Assembly (NCBI GenBank): GCA_900547785.1
Contig: URIB01000013.1
Location: forward strand, 1-30,966
Direction of reading: 5' to 3'
Origin: an uncultured Dialister sp.
GTDB taxonomy: Bacteria; Bacillota; Negativicutes; Veillonellales; Dialisteraceae
Length of the DNA: 30,966 nucleotides
The position numbers and the translations under genes were made by a program. Below, in pieces: positions 7,858 to 15,035 of the stretch; position 1 is the stretch's first letter, and each line of letters begins with the position of its first letter. The notes beneath the pieces were generated by a model that worked only from the letters and a program-made list of their open reading frames with translations, was not told where the DNA came from and searched no databases.

Positions 7858-8783
7858 CGATGCTCTATCCTTATTTCTATCCCCGTTTTCACTGCAAGGC
7901 CGGTGCGTGCCGCCACTCCTGCTGTGTGTCCGACTGGGACATCGATATAGACGATATCACGGCCGATATGTATCTGACGATGCACGGTTCTTTGGGGGAG
8001 GAACTCCGCCGGTCCATGGCTTGCAAAGACGGACAGTATTCTTTCCGCATGAAAAAAGGCGGCGGCTGTCCTTTTTTCAGAGAGGACGGTCTTTGCCGGA
8101 TTATCCTTGAAAAAGGGGACGATTATCTTTGCGATATCTGCACCATGCATCCCCGTTTTTTCGTCTGCGCCGGAAATTTTGAGCTGTCCGGCATCGGTCT
8201 TGCCTGTGAAAAAAGTGTGGAGCTTCTGCTGGCGGACACGGGGCCGCTTTATTTTCTTGAAGCAGCGGGAAAAAAGTGGACGCTTCCCGCTATTTTTCAT
8301 GCCCTCGGTGAAGAAATCTCCGGAGAAAATCTCCGTTTCACGCCCCGTATCGACCGGTCCTATTACGGTGCGCTGCTTTCCCGCTTGAAAAAGACAGATC
8401 CCATTGACGAAGCATGGACAACCCGGCTCGCCTGTCTGGAAAAACATCTCCCTCATGCGGAAAACGCGGTAAAAACCTATGAAGAAACCGTTCCTGTTTC
8501 ACATCTGCAACGGCTTTATGAATATATTCTGTACCGCAGTTTGGAAAAAATGGAAATCTACGGCGCGGAAGTCCTGCTCCGCTACGCCCGGGAAAGTACG
8601 GATTTCATTCTTCTTGAATCTGCTCTGTGCAAAGATTTTCCTGAAAATATCCGCCGCTGGTCGGAGCAAATCGAATACGACACGGAGAATGTGGATATTT
8701 TGCTTACGCTTTTGTCCGGCAAATCCTTTCCGGATTCATCCACTGCATACAAGCAAAAGAAAATAACCGGCTTGCCGTTTTAA
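7854..8783 (+). CDS. FliB-like (flagellin lysine N-methylase family) protein, 309 aa
   Basis: Resembles the FliB family, named for lysine N-methylation of Salmonella flagellin and widespread in Firmicutes as an uncharacterised Cys-rich protein. The N-terminal CKAGACRHSCC (residues about 14-24) with a later WDIDID, then CPFF, GLCRI and CDICTMHPRFF (residues about 75-103), gives a set of cysteines that could bind a metal or Fe-S cluster. At 309 aa it is shorter than full-length FliB. The start overlaps the phosphatase stop by four bases; a second in-frame ATG lies two codons on. No flagellar gene is visible, so flagellin is an unlikely substrate here; function should be treated as unknown. Confidence 0.8.
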   Translation: MTMLYPYFYPRFHCKAGACRHSCCVSDWDIDIDDITADMYLTMHGSLGEELRRSMACKDGQYSFRMKKGGGCPFFREDGLCRIILEKGDDYLCDICTMHPRFFVCAGNFELSGIGLACEKSVELLLADTGPLYFLEAAGKKWTLPAIFHALGEEISGENLRFTPRIDRSYYGALLSRLKKTDPIDEAWTTRLACLEKHLPHAENAVKTYEETVPVSHLQRLYEYILYRSLEKMEIYGAEVLLRYARESTDFILLESALCKDFPENIRRWSEQIEYDTENVDILLTLLSGKSFPDSSTAYKQKKITGLPF

Positions 8784-8822
8784 GTGATACGTGTTCCGAA
8801 CCGGTTTCCATCCGTTGCCGCC

Positions 8823-8848
8823 AAAGAGGTTTTTATGACCTCTTTTTT
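8823..8848 (+). terminator. Intrinsic terminator after the FliB-like gene
   Basis: AAAGAGGT (8823-8830) and ACCTCTTT (8838-8845) pair over 8 bp and run into a T tract, 40 bases after the stop codon. Confidence 0.85.
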
Positions 8849-8980
8849 ATATTTTTTAAAAAAATTTTCCTTTTCTCTCGTTTCCCCAAATTATCGGATT
8901 TTTTTATAAAAATGGGTTATATTTTCCTCATATTATTTTTTCAGTTCTTTGGAAAATACGATGATATCAGACAAATTTCA

Positions 8981-9009
8981 TTGTACATATCTTTGAGATG
9001 TAGTATAAT
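8981..9009 (+). promoter_or_regulatory. Sigma-70-type promoter of the dicarboxylate symporter gene
   Basis: Perfect TATAAT at 9004-9009, with TTGTAC at 8981-8986 as a weak -35 at 17-bp spacing. Transcription would start just before the GAGGAGG ribosome site. Confidence 0.65.
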
Positions 9010-9038
9010 GGGAAAAATTTATTTGAGGAGGACTGCTG

Positions 9039-10259
9039 ATGAATTTATCCGTACAAATTTTTGTTTCTCTTGTTCTTTCCGTGGTTGTCGGCTTGTTTTT
9101 AGGAGACGCGGCGACAGGCCCGGTAAAGACATGGATCGCTCCGGTGGGAACGATGTTCATTAATCTCATCAAAATGATGATTGTTCCTGTCGTTCTTTGT
9201 TCTCTCATCGTAGGCATGACGTCCATGGGAGATATGAAAAAACTGGGGAGAATCGGTATCAAGACGGTCGCTTTTTATATGGTAACGACGGCGATTGCTA
9301 TCGTCATCGGATTTTCTGTAGCCGGTGTGATCGAACCGGAAATCGGTATGGCGCTTCCTTCCGAAGCGGCTCCGAAAGTCAAAGAAGCACCGAGCATTAT
9401 GCAGGTTTTTGTCAATATGATACCGAAGAATCCGATCGAATCTATGGCAAAAGCGGATATTTTGCCGGTTATCGTATTTGCTCTTTTTATCGGGGCGGGC
9501 ATTATTTCCGTAGGCGGTAAAAAAGGAGCCATTCTTATTAATGTTTTCGATTCGGGCGCGGAAGTTTGTTATAAAATCATCGCCATGATTATGCGTCTGG
9601 CGCCGATCGGCGTATTTTGCCTGCTTCTTCCCGTGGTCGTCCAAAACGGTCCTAAGGTTCTTCTCCCGCTTCTCTCGGTCATCATGGCTATGGCGATAGG
9701 AAGTATCATTCATGCGGTGGTCGTTTATTCCGGTATCGCCGCTGCCGCCGGACATATGAGTCCCGTGAAATTTTTCCGCGGCATGGCGGAAGCGATGGTC
9801 ATCGCCTTTACGACCTGTTCATCGGCAGGCACGCTTCCTGTCAATATGAAAAACACCCAGGAAAAACTGGGCGTAAAAAGAGATATCGCTTCTTTCGTTC
9901 TTCCTCTCGGCGCGACAATCAATATGGACGGCACGGCCCTCTATATGGGCGTCTGCTCCCTCTTTATTGCTAATGTATATAATATTCCTTTAACGATGGA
10001 TCAGATGATGCTCATCATTCTTACGGGCACACTTGCTTCCATCGGTACGGCAGGCGTTCCCGGAGCGGGGCTTATCATGCTCGCCATGGTTCTCCAATCC
10101 GTCGGACTTCCTATGGAAGGCCTTGCACTGGTAGCCGGTATCGACCGCGTTCTGGACATGTTCCGTACCACGCTGAATATTACCGGTGACGCCGCCGTTG
10201 CCGTAGCGATTGACGCGACGGAAAAAACGGTCCCCACCACTTTAGACATTCATGAATAA
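9039..10259 (+). CDS. Dicarboxylate/amino acid:cation symporter (DAACS family), 406 aa
   Basis: Inner-membrane secondary transporter of the GltP/GltT/DctA family, importing glutamate, aspartate or C4-dicarboxylates with Na+ or H+. Hydrophobic throughout, length typical. Family hallmarks are the serine-rich re-entrant loop TTCSSAGTLPV (residues about 259-269) and the cation/substrate motif NMDGTALYMG (residues about 295-304), with GTAGVPGAG (about 334-342) matching the second re-entrant hairpin. Start ATG at 9039 follows GAGGAGG. Transcribed alone from its own promoter. Substrate preference cannot be told from sequence alone; glutamate or aspartate is most common. Confidence 0.93.
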   Translation: MNLSVQIFVSLVLSVVVGLFLGDAATGPVKTWIAPVGTMFINLIKMMIVPVVLCSLIVGMTSMGDMKKLGRIGIKTVAFYMVTTAIAIVIGFSVAGVIEPEIGMALPSEAAPKVKEAPSIMQVFVNMIPKNPIESMAKADILPVIVFALFIGAGIISVGGKKGAILINVFDSGAEVCYKIIAMIMRLAPIGVFCLLLPVVVQNGPKVLLPLLSVIMAMAIGSIIHAVVVYSGIAAAAGHMSPVKFFRGMAEAMVIAFTTCSSAGTLPVNMKNTQEKLGVKRDIASFVLPLGATINMDGTALYMGVCSLFIANVYNIPLTMDQMMLIILTGTLASIGTAGVPGAGLIMLAMVLQSVGLPMEGLALVAGIDRVLDMFRTTLNITGDAAVAVAIDATEKTVPTTLDIHE

Positions 10260-10460
10260 ACGGTTTCCTTAATTCTCCAACGTTTTCCTGCAAAAGGAGA
10301 CCGGAAAAGAAATAAAGTAAGCCTTTTATAAACAAAAAAATAACAAGCATACCTCTGTTATAAAAATCACGGAAAAAAGAACTTAAAAAGAAATCTCATT
10401 TCTTCCGTCAAAGCATGATATAAAGTAATAAAAAATAGAATTTGTATGCATAAAAAATAT

Positions 10461-10489
10461 TATACAATTAAAAAAATATCCAGTATAAT
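10461..10489 (+). promoter_or_regulatory. Promoter of the glycine riboswitch leader
   Basis: TATACA (10461-10466) and TATAAT (10484-10489) are separated by 17 bp. Predicted start is near 10496, about 310 nt before the alanine/glycine symporter start codon. The preceding 10260-10460 shows no gene and no clear terminator. Confidence 0.65.
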
Positions 10490-10513
10490 ACATGTACACT
10501 AAACTTGGATGAT

Positions 10514-10706
10514 GTATACGGAAAAAGACAATTGTCTGCCGAAGGAGTAACACTATCAGGCGTTCGAAGGGAATTCCCCCGGGTAACACGAAACCGTGTA
10601 CGGACATAACTCTGGAGAGATCCATATAAAGGACGCCGAAGGGGCAGGGGTGCAGGGAAGAGTAGTCGTTGCATTCTAATCTCTCAGGCAAAAGGACAGA
10701 GTCGGT
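10514..10706 (+). ncRNA. Glycine riboswitch, atypical first aptamer plus canonical second aptamer
   Basis: The second aptamer is clear: CTCTGGAGAG (10610-10619), GGACGCCGAAGGGGCA (10631-10646), then TCTCTCAGGCAAAAGGACAGAG ending at 10701 (split here as TCTCTCAGGC and AAAAGGACAGAG), with P1 CTCTG/CAGAG. Upstream, GTATACGG (10514-10521) pairs with CCGTGTAC (10594-10601) to close a first domain containing GCCGAAGGAGTAA (10538-10550) and TATCAGGC. Only a few nucleotides separate those blocks, so the usual long P3 arm is missing, and an extra hairpin-like insert follows. Known biology: these RNAs bind glycine and control catabolism or transport genes. The gene below is an alanine/glycine symporter, which fits. 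Confidence 0.9.
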
Positions 10707-10767
10707 GGGGATAGGGATCATTCCGGCCGGCTCTGCTTTTTTACCCGAAAACAGAGCCGGCTTTTGT
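10697..10767 (+). terminator. Riboswitch expression platform with two competing hairpins
   Basis: CCGGCTCTG (10727-10735) can pair upstream with CAGAGTCGG (10697-10705), giving a stem directly followed by CTTTTTT (10736-10742), or downstream with CAGAGCCGG (10752-10760), giving a stem followed by TTTTGTG. The upstream partner includes the 3' side of the second aptamer's P1 stem. Glycine binding and the first hairpin are therefore mutually exclusive, the layout expected of a transcriptional switch. Confidence 0.75.
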
Positions 10768-10806
10768 GTATGGAAAAGGATTTTGTAAAAAGATGGGAGT
10801 GGTACT

Positions 10807-12192
10807 ATGTTAGCTGATGTATTAAACCAAATTGATGCCCTTGTATGGGGCCCGTGGCTTCTCGTTCTCCTGGTCGGAACCGGCGTATACCTGACAATTC
10901 GCCTCGGTCTTATCCAGATGATGAAATTACCGCGGGCGTTGAAATTGATTTTCTTCGCCAGAAATAAAGGCGAAGGAGATATTGACAGCTTCAAAGCTCT
11001 TTGTACTGCTCTTGCCGCCACCGTCGGCACCGGAAATATTGTCGGCGTCGCGACGGCAATCAAACTCGGCGGACCGGGCGCTCTCTTCTGGATGTGGATC
11101 GCCGCCTTCTTCGGTATGGCGACGAAATACGCTGAAGGCTGCCTGGCTGTCAGATTCCGTTCCGTCGATGAAAACGGAAATGTAGCCGGCGGACCGATGT
11201 ACTACATCGAACAGGGTCTCGGAAAAAAATGGAAACCCCTCGGTATGGCCTTTGCTTTCTTCGGAATGCTTACCGCCATGCTCGGATCAGGGACGACCAC
11301 CCAGGTGAATGCAATCACCCATTCCCTCAAAGCTTCCATGGATATACCCGTTGTATACTCCGTACCTGTATTAACAATTCTTGTGGGGATCATTATTTTC
11401 GGAGGACTTCGCTCAATTGCCAAAGCGGCTGAAAAAATCGTACCTGCCATGGCGGTACTCTACTTCATTACCACCGTATCCCTTCTTGTTATTTTTTACG
11501 ATCAACTTCCCGTTGCCATCGCTCAGATTATAGACGGAGCGTTTAACGGAACCGCCGCAATGGGCGGATTTGCCGGGGCAGGCATCATGCTCGCTCTCAG
11601 AAGCGGTATCGCCAGAGGACTTTTCTCCAACGAATCCGGCTTAGGTTCGGCGCCAATTGTCGCCGCTGCCGCTAAAACCAAATGGCCGGCCGAACAGGGA
11701 CTCATCTCCATGACAGGCACATTCATTGATACCATTATCATCTGTACCCTCACGGGACTCACCATCATCGTCAGCGGCGCCTGGTTGGGCGATACAAACG
11801 GTGCGGAACTCACCCAAGTGGCCTTTGCGACAGGATTCGGAAATATCGCGCCCCTGCTTTTGACCATTTCTCTCACGCTCTTTGCGTTCACCACGATTCT
11901 CGGCTGGAACTACTACGGAGAACGCTGCCTCGTTTACCTGGCAGGCGTCAAGGCCATTCCCGTCTACCGCGTTGCCTACGTTGTTATCATTGCAGGCAGT
12001 GCCTTCCTCCAGCTTGAAGAAATATGGGCCCTCGCCGACATCGTAAACGGCCTCATGGCTATCCCGAACTTGATTGCCCTCTTAGGTCTCTCCGGCATCG
12101 TATTGACTGAAACGAAAAAATACTTCCACCATCTGGAAATCCGTGACAACAAACTGAAAGCCTACAAAGCCAGACAAATCGGCAAAAAATAA
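10807..12192 (+). CDS. Alanine/glycine:cation symporter (AGCS family), 461 aa
   Basis: Inner-membrane symporter of the AgcS/AlsT/DagA family, coupling alanine or glycine uptake to Na+ or H+. The family pattern is clear: LTIRLGLIQ near residue 29, CTALAATVGTGNIVGVATAI (residues about 66-85), GGPGALFWMW, GGPMYYIEQGLG (about 127-138) and GLFSNESGLGSAPI (about 271-284). About eleven hydrophobic segments are present. Start ATG at 10807; GGGAGTGG upstream is a plausible ribosome site. The glycine riboswitch in the leader supports glycine as a substrate or inducer. Monocistronic, closed by a strong terminator. Confidence 0.95.
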   Translation: MLADVLNQIDALVWGPWLLVLLVGTGVYLTIRLGLIQMMKLPRALKLIFFARNKGEGDIDSFKALCTALAATVGTGNIVGVATAIKLGGPGALFWMWIAAFFGMATKYAEGCLAVRFRSVDENGNVAGGPMYYIEQGLGKKWKPLGMAFAFFGMLTAMLGSGTTTQVNAITHSLKASMDIPVVYSVPVLTILVGIIIFGGLRSIAKAAEKIVPAMAVLYFITTVSLLVIFYDQLPVAIAQIIDGAFNGTAAMGGFAGAGIMLALRSGIARGLFSNESGLGSAPIVAAAAKTKWPAEQGLISMTGTFIDTIIICTLTGLTIIVSGAWLGDTNGAELTQVAFATGFGNIAPLLLTISLTLFAFTTILGWNYYGERCLVYLAGVKAIPVYRVAYVVIIAGSAFLQLEEIWALADIVNGLMAIPNLIALLGLSGIVLTETKKYFHHLEIRDNKLKAYKARQIGKK

Positions 12193-12205
12193 AAAAACGG
12201 AAAAG

Positions 12206-12243
12206 AAAACGACCTCTCTAAACAAAACCGGAGGTCGTTTTTT
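12206..12243 (+). terminator. Intrinsic terminator of the AGCS symporter gene
   Basis: AAAACGACCTC (12206-12216) pairs with GAGGTCGTTTT (12231-12241), with further T residues after. Confidence 0.92.
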
Positions 12244-12290
12244 CATGCGGAACGGACAAGATTTCCACATATTTCTCCTGCCGCATGAAA
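12241..12290. repeat. Long-loop 10-bp inverted repeat
   Basis: TTTCATGCGG (12241-12250) and CCGCATGAAA (12281-12290) are perfect inverted copies 30 bases apart, overlapping the tail of the symporter terminator. It is followed on the plus strand by TATTTTG, so it could be a back-up terminator; an operator is also possible. The remaining 12291-12400 is AT-rich and shows nothing recognisable. Confidence 0.5.
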
Positions 12291-12404
12291 TATTTTGCAC
12301 GCAAAACCCGACACTTTCTCCGTAATTCAGGGCGGCTACCGCTAAGAAAAACGAATTTATAATTTTATCTATATAAACATGATCTCAAAAATAAACATGA
12401 ACGT

Positions 12405-12448
12405 AAAAAAACAAAACACCCGCCAGGTGATGACAAGGTGTTTTGTTT
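12405..12448 (-). terminator. Second intrinsic terminator facing the small-peptide unit
   Basis: AAACAAAACACC (12409-12420) and GGTGTTTTGTTT (12437-12448) form a perfect 12-bp stem; on the minus strand it is followed by more T residues. It lies downstream of the terminator at 12475-12508 and may be a back-up, or stop convergent read-through. Confidence 0.75.
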
Positions 12449-12474
12449 GGGGGATACCGTCATAGTGACGATAT

Positions 12475-12508
12475 AAAAAACCGCAGATATCGCCATGAGA
12501 AATCTGCG
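12475..12508 (-). terminator. Intrinsic terminator of the small-peptide transcript
   Basis: CGCAGAT (12482-12488) and ATCTGCG (12502-12508) pair; reading on the minus strand six T follow (12480-12475). It begins 15 bases after the stop codon of the 25-residue ORF. Confidence 0.8.
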
Positions 12509-12522
12509 ATTTTCAGCAAAAG

Positions 12523-12600
12523 TTAACTGCAAAGTTCAAGAATGGCCCACGGCGGGGTATCCCGTTCTTCAGATACGGTTTCTCTTTCGATATTTTCCAT
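12523..12600 (-). CDS. Putative 25-residue peptide ending in Cys-Ser
   Basis: ATG at 12600 is preceded by AAGGAAGGAAATT, a reasonable ribosome site, and by an extended -10 promoter at 12625-12633; the ORF ends in TAA at 12525-12523, followed at once by an intrinsic terminator. The product is acidic at the N-terminus (MENIERETVSEERD) and ends TPPWAILELCS. It has no signal peptide or membrane segment. I do not recognise it. The layout (acidic leader, short hydrophobic tail with a single Cys) is loosely like a precursor peptide of a modified natural product, but no maturase gene is nearby. It could also be a leader peptide or a small regulatory RNA with a chance ORF. Confidence 0.5.
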   Translation of the reverse strand: MENIERETVSEERDTPPWAILELCS

Positions 12601-12624
12601 AATTTCCTTCCTTTCTTTGTTTGT

Positions 12625-12633
12625 ATTGTAGCA
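12625..12633 (-). promoter_or_regulatory. Extended -10 promoter of the small-peptide unit
   Basis: On the minus strand TGCTACAAT gives the TGn extension and TACAAT hexamer. The sequence 17 bp upstream is T-rich with no good -35, as is usual for extended -10 promoters. The predicted transcript is about 140 nt. Confidence 0.55.
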
Positions 12634-12717
12634 AGTGAAAAGAAAAATAAAAAATATCTGTTATACATATATGTCATGCTTTACAGGAAGAACCGGCAAG
12701 GAATTATATTTGCTATG

Positions 12718-12744
12718 AAAAAAGCGGTACTTTTCAGTATCGCT
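12718..12744 (-). terminator. Intrinsic terminator of the acyl-CoA synthetase gene
   Basis: AGCGATACT and AGTACCGCT (minus strand, arms 12744-12736 and 12731-12723) pair with one mismatch and are followed by a T-run. It separates the synthetase from the small-peptide unit on the same strand. Confidence 0.75.
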
Positions 12745-12751
12745 TTCTTTG

Positions 12752-14194
12752 TTATGAATGGTCCCGCAGCGCCCGTTTTAATATTTTCCCGGTTGCATTT
12801 TTCGGAAGAGCGTCCATGGGAATGAAACGGCGGGGGATTTTGTAAGCCGCTATATTTTTCTGCATGTACTCCCGGATTTTTTCTTCGTCAAACGCATAGC
12901 CCTCTTTCATGACCACGTAGGCCCAGACCGCTTGACCGCGGAGCGGATCGGGATGTCCGATGACCGCACATTCGCCGACTCCCTCGACTTCGTAAATGCA
13001 GTCTTCCACTTCTCCGGGATAAATATTTTCCCCGTTCATAATAATCAAGTCTTTGATGCGGTCGACGATGTAAATATAGTTATCATCGTCAAGGTAGGCG
13101 AGGTCGCCTGTGTGAAGCCAGCCGTCTTCGGTCAGCACTTTCGCCGTTTCTTCCGGTTTTTTCCAGTACCCTTTCATCACGTTGTCCCCGCGGACAAGAA
13201 GTTCACCTACCGTGCCGGATACATAGGGTCCTTCTTTTTCAGTCAGGATTTTTACCTCTACGCCGGGAAGAGCGGGCCCGGAGGTCAGATACTTCGGTTT
13301 CTTTGTGGGAAGCACGGAAACGACAGGTGACGCTTCGGTCAGGCCGTAGCCTTCCTGAATGGGATGTCCGAAGCGTTCAAAGAAGGCCTGTGCCACCGGT
13401 TGGGGAAGAGACGCTCCGCCGGATACAAAGGTTTCCACCGATGCCATATCCTCCGGCTTTCCGCGGCGGGCAAGCAGATTATATAAAGGCGGTACCATGA
13501 TGGCCATCGTCACTTTGTGGTCACGGATCGCATGGATAATATCCGTAGGATTTTTGGAACGGAGAAGAACGGCCGTCGCATGGAAACGGAGCGCCGCCAA
13601 AACAACGACGGTAAGACAGTAACAATGGAACATGGGAAGCACGCAGAGAATCCTTGAATGCTCATCGACCGGAACGAGCTGTACATACTGCTCCACATTG
13701 CGAATCTGGTTCTTGTGGGTCAGCATCGCGCCTTTCGGATTTCCTGTCGTTCCTGATGTATACACCAGGGCACAAACATCGTCCTCCGACAACTCCGCCG
13801 ATACATCGGGGGCTGCCGGGGCTTTCTCGGAAAAGGCCTTCTCATTCAGACGGGAAAGCCCAATGAAATCACAAGACACCGTAAGCGGCGTATCGGAAAC
13901 GAGAAGCTTGGCGCCCGCATCTTTCAGAATGAAATCCACTTCTCTGTCCACCAGAGAATTATTGATGGGAACGATGACGGCGCCGAGTGACGTGACGCTC
14001 ATATACACATACACAAACTCCGCACAATTTGCCGTATACAGACCCACCCGGTCACCCTTGCGGATGCCCAAAGCATACAAAGTATTTCTGTAGCCCTCCA
14101 CGGCTTCATTCAATTCTCCGTAAGTCACCGTCGAAGTTCCTACATACGCTAAACGCCGGGGGTCGGCGTTTTTGGTCATTTCATAGATAAGCAT
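12752..14194 (-). CDS. AMP-binding acyl-CoA synthetase (long-chain fatty-acid CoA ligase type), 480 aa
   Basis: ANL-superfamily adenylating enzyme: ATP activates a carboxylic acid to an acyl-adenylate, then transfers it to CoA. The phosphate loop YTSGTTGNPKG is near residue 148, GYGLTEASP near 280, the GDNVMKGYWKKPEET block near 340, TEDGWLHTGDLAY near 365, the hinge DRIKDLIIMNGENIYPGE near 385, and the C-terminal PKNATGKILKR holds the catalytic Lys. No TM or signal peptide. Start taken as ATG 14194, behind GAGGTGGA; a GTG four codons upstream is the alternative but overlaps that site. At 480 aa it is shorter than FadD and closer to the medium/long-chain or aryl-acid ligases common in Firmicutes. 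Substrate not determinable. Confidence 0.9.
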   Translation of the reverse strand: MLIYEMTKNADPRRLAYVGTSTVTYGELNEAVEGYRNTLYALGIRKGDRVGLYTANCAEFVYVYMSVTSLGAVIVPINNSLVDREVDFILKDAGAKLLVSDTPLTVSCDFIGLSRLNEKAFSEKAPAAPDVSAELSEDDVCALVYTSGTTGNPKGAMLTHKNQIRNVEQYVQLVPVDEHSRILCVLPMFHCYCLTVVVLAALRFHATAVLLRSKNPTDIIHAIRDHKVTMAIMVPPLYNLLARRGKPEDMASVETFVSGGASLPQPVAQAFFERFGHPIQEGYGLTEASPVVSVLPTKKPKYLTSGPALPGVEVKILTEKEGPYVSGTVGELLVRGDNVMKGYWKKPEETAKVLTEDGWLHTGDLAYLDDDNYIYIVDRIKDLIIMNGENIYPGEVEDCIYEVEGVGECAVIGHPDPLRGQAVWAYVVMKEGYAFDEEKIREYMQKNIAAYKIPRRFIPMDALPKNATGKILKRALRDHS

Positions 14195-14282
14195 ACTCCA
14201 CCTCACAAATACAATATTTTATTATTTTAGCAAAAATGGCATGTCTGCACAAATAAAAAAGAGGAAGGAAATTGAAAATAAA

Positions 14283-14291
14283 TGATATAAT
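14283..14291 (+). promoter_or_regulatory. Extended -10 promoter of the repeat-protein gene
   Basis: TGATATAAT gives a TGn extension plus a perfect TATAAT (14286-14291). An AAAGGAG ribosome site follows at 14305-14311. Confidence 0.6.
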
Positions 14292-14316
14292 GCAAAGAGA
14301 ATAGAAAGGAGCCGCT

Positions 14317-14835
14317 ATGATCAGAGAAATGACAGAAGAAGATGTAATCCGTTCCGTTCATCACAAATATGAAATTCCTGAAGAAACCGTGAAACATCTG
14401 TTGTCGGAAGGTGTCCGCTCCGCGGATATAGACAAAGCCGCTCTGATTTCCTGCCTGTCCGGTAAAGAAATCGGGGATATACTGGCACTCCGGAAAGAAC
14501 AGCCTTGGGGAAGAATTTTAAAAAATCTGGGGCTCACGGGAACCGTCTATGAAGAAAAATACAACGCCCACCGTGCCCGCCGTCTGCATCGTTTTTACGG
14601 GATAGAAGAAGCGAGAGCGAAAAAAGCGTTGGAAGAGGGCTATCCGAATCACTGGATCCGCATGACCTATCTTTTGGAAATGAAAACGGGAAAGAAAACG
14701 GAAGATATTCTCGCCATGAAAACCAAAAGTGAGAAATGGAAACCTTGGGCGGAAGAACATCTGGGGATACCCCCGGAAGAGTTGTCCCGGTGGATTCGGG
14801 AAACAAGAAACCCGAGCTTGAAACCGAAAACGTAA
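14317..14835 (+). CDS. Hypothetical helical protein with two internal repeats, 172 aa
   Basis: Not assigned to a characterised family. The protein contains two diverged copies of a module of about 60 residues: a short helix ending in EGV or EGY, then SGKEIGDILALRKEQPWGRILKNLG (residues about 48-72) in the first and TGKKTEDILAMKTKSEKWKPWAEEHLG (about 127-153) in the second. The shared pattern is GKx(x)xDILAxxxxxxxWxxxxxxLG. Predicted all-alpha, soluble, very basic and charged, no signal peptide. Similar repeated ILAL-W-LG patterns occur in unannotated proteins of Negativicutes, from memory. It has its own promoter and terminator. Cytoplasmic; function unknown. Confidence 0.8.
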   Translation: MIREMTEEDVIRSVHHKYEIPEETVKHLLSEGVRSADIDKAALISCLSGKEIGDILALRKEQPWGRILKNLGLTGTVYEEKYNAHRARRLHRFYGIEEARAKKALEEGYPNHWIRMTYLLEMKTGKKTEDILAMKTKSEKWKPWAEEHLGIPPEELSRWIRETRNPSLKPKT

Positions 14836-14860
14836 CTGCAAAAAAATAAAAATTCATAAG

Positions 14861-14920
14861 AACTACCGGCCTGTAAAAAACAGATAAAAACTGACGATAC
14901 CATGCCGGTAGTTTTCTTTT
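14861..14920 (+). terminator. Intrinsic terminator of the repeat-protein gene
   Basis: AACTACCGGC (14861-14870) pairs perfectly with GCCGGTAGTT (14904-14913), followed by TTCTTTT. A small inner hairpin (CTGT/ACAG) can shorten the loop. Confidence 0.8.
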
Positions 14921-14992
14921 AAAGTTTTTATAAACCAAAAATAATGAAACCGCTAAATGAGGAAACAGGAACAGCGTCTATGTTTTTCATAT

Positions 14993-15034
14993 AAAAAGCA
15001 TTTTCCCGGGAAATTCCCTTGAAAACGCTTTTTT
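14993..15034 (-). terminator. Bidirectional terminator at the end of the zinc operon
   Basis: AAAAAGCATTTTC and GAAAACGCTTTTT pair around an inner GGGAAATTCCC-type hairpin, with U-runs on both strands. It starts two bases after the lipoprotein stop codon. Confidence 0.85.
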
Positions 15035-15035
15035 G

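Noticed and set aside
9099..9755. Minus-strand 218-codon ORF opposite the DAACS symporter
   Set aside because: Antisense shadow, extremely rich in Asp/His/Arg, with no ribosome site; the plus-strand frame has clear family motifs.
12405..12475. A second small ORF on the minus strand through the 12409-12448 hairpin
   Set aside because: No ribosome site, and it reads straight through a terminator stem.
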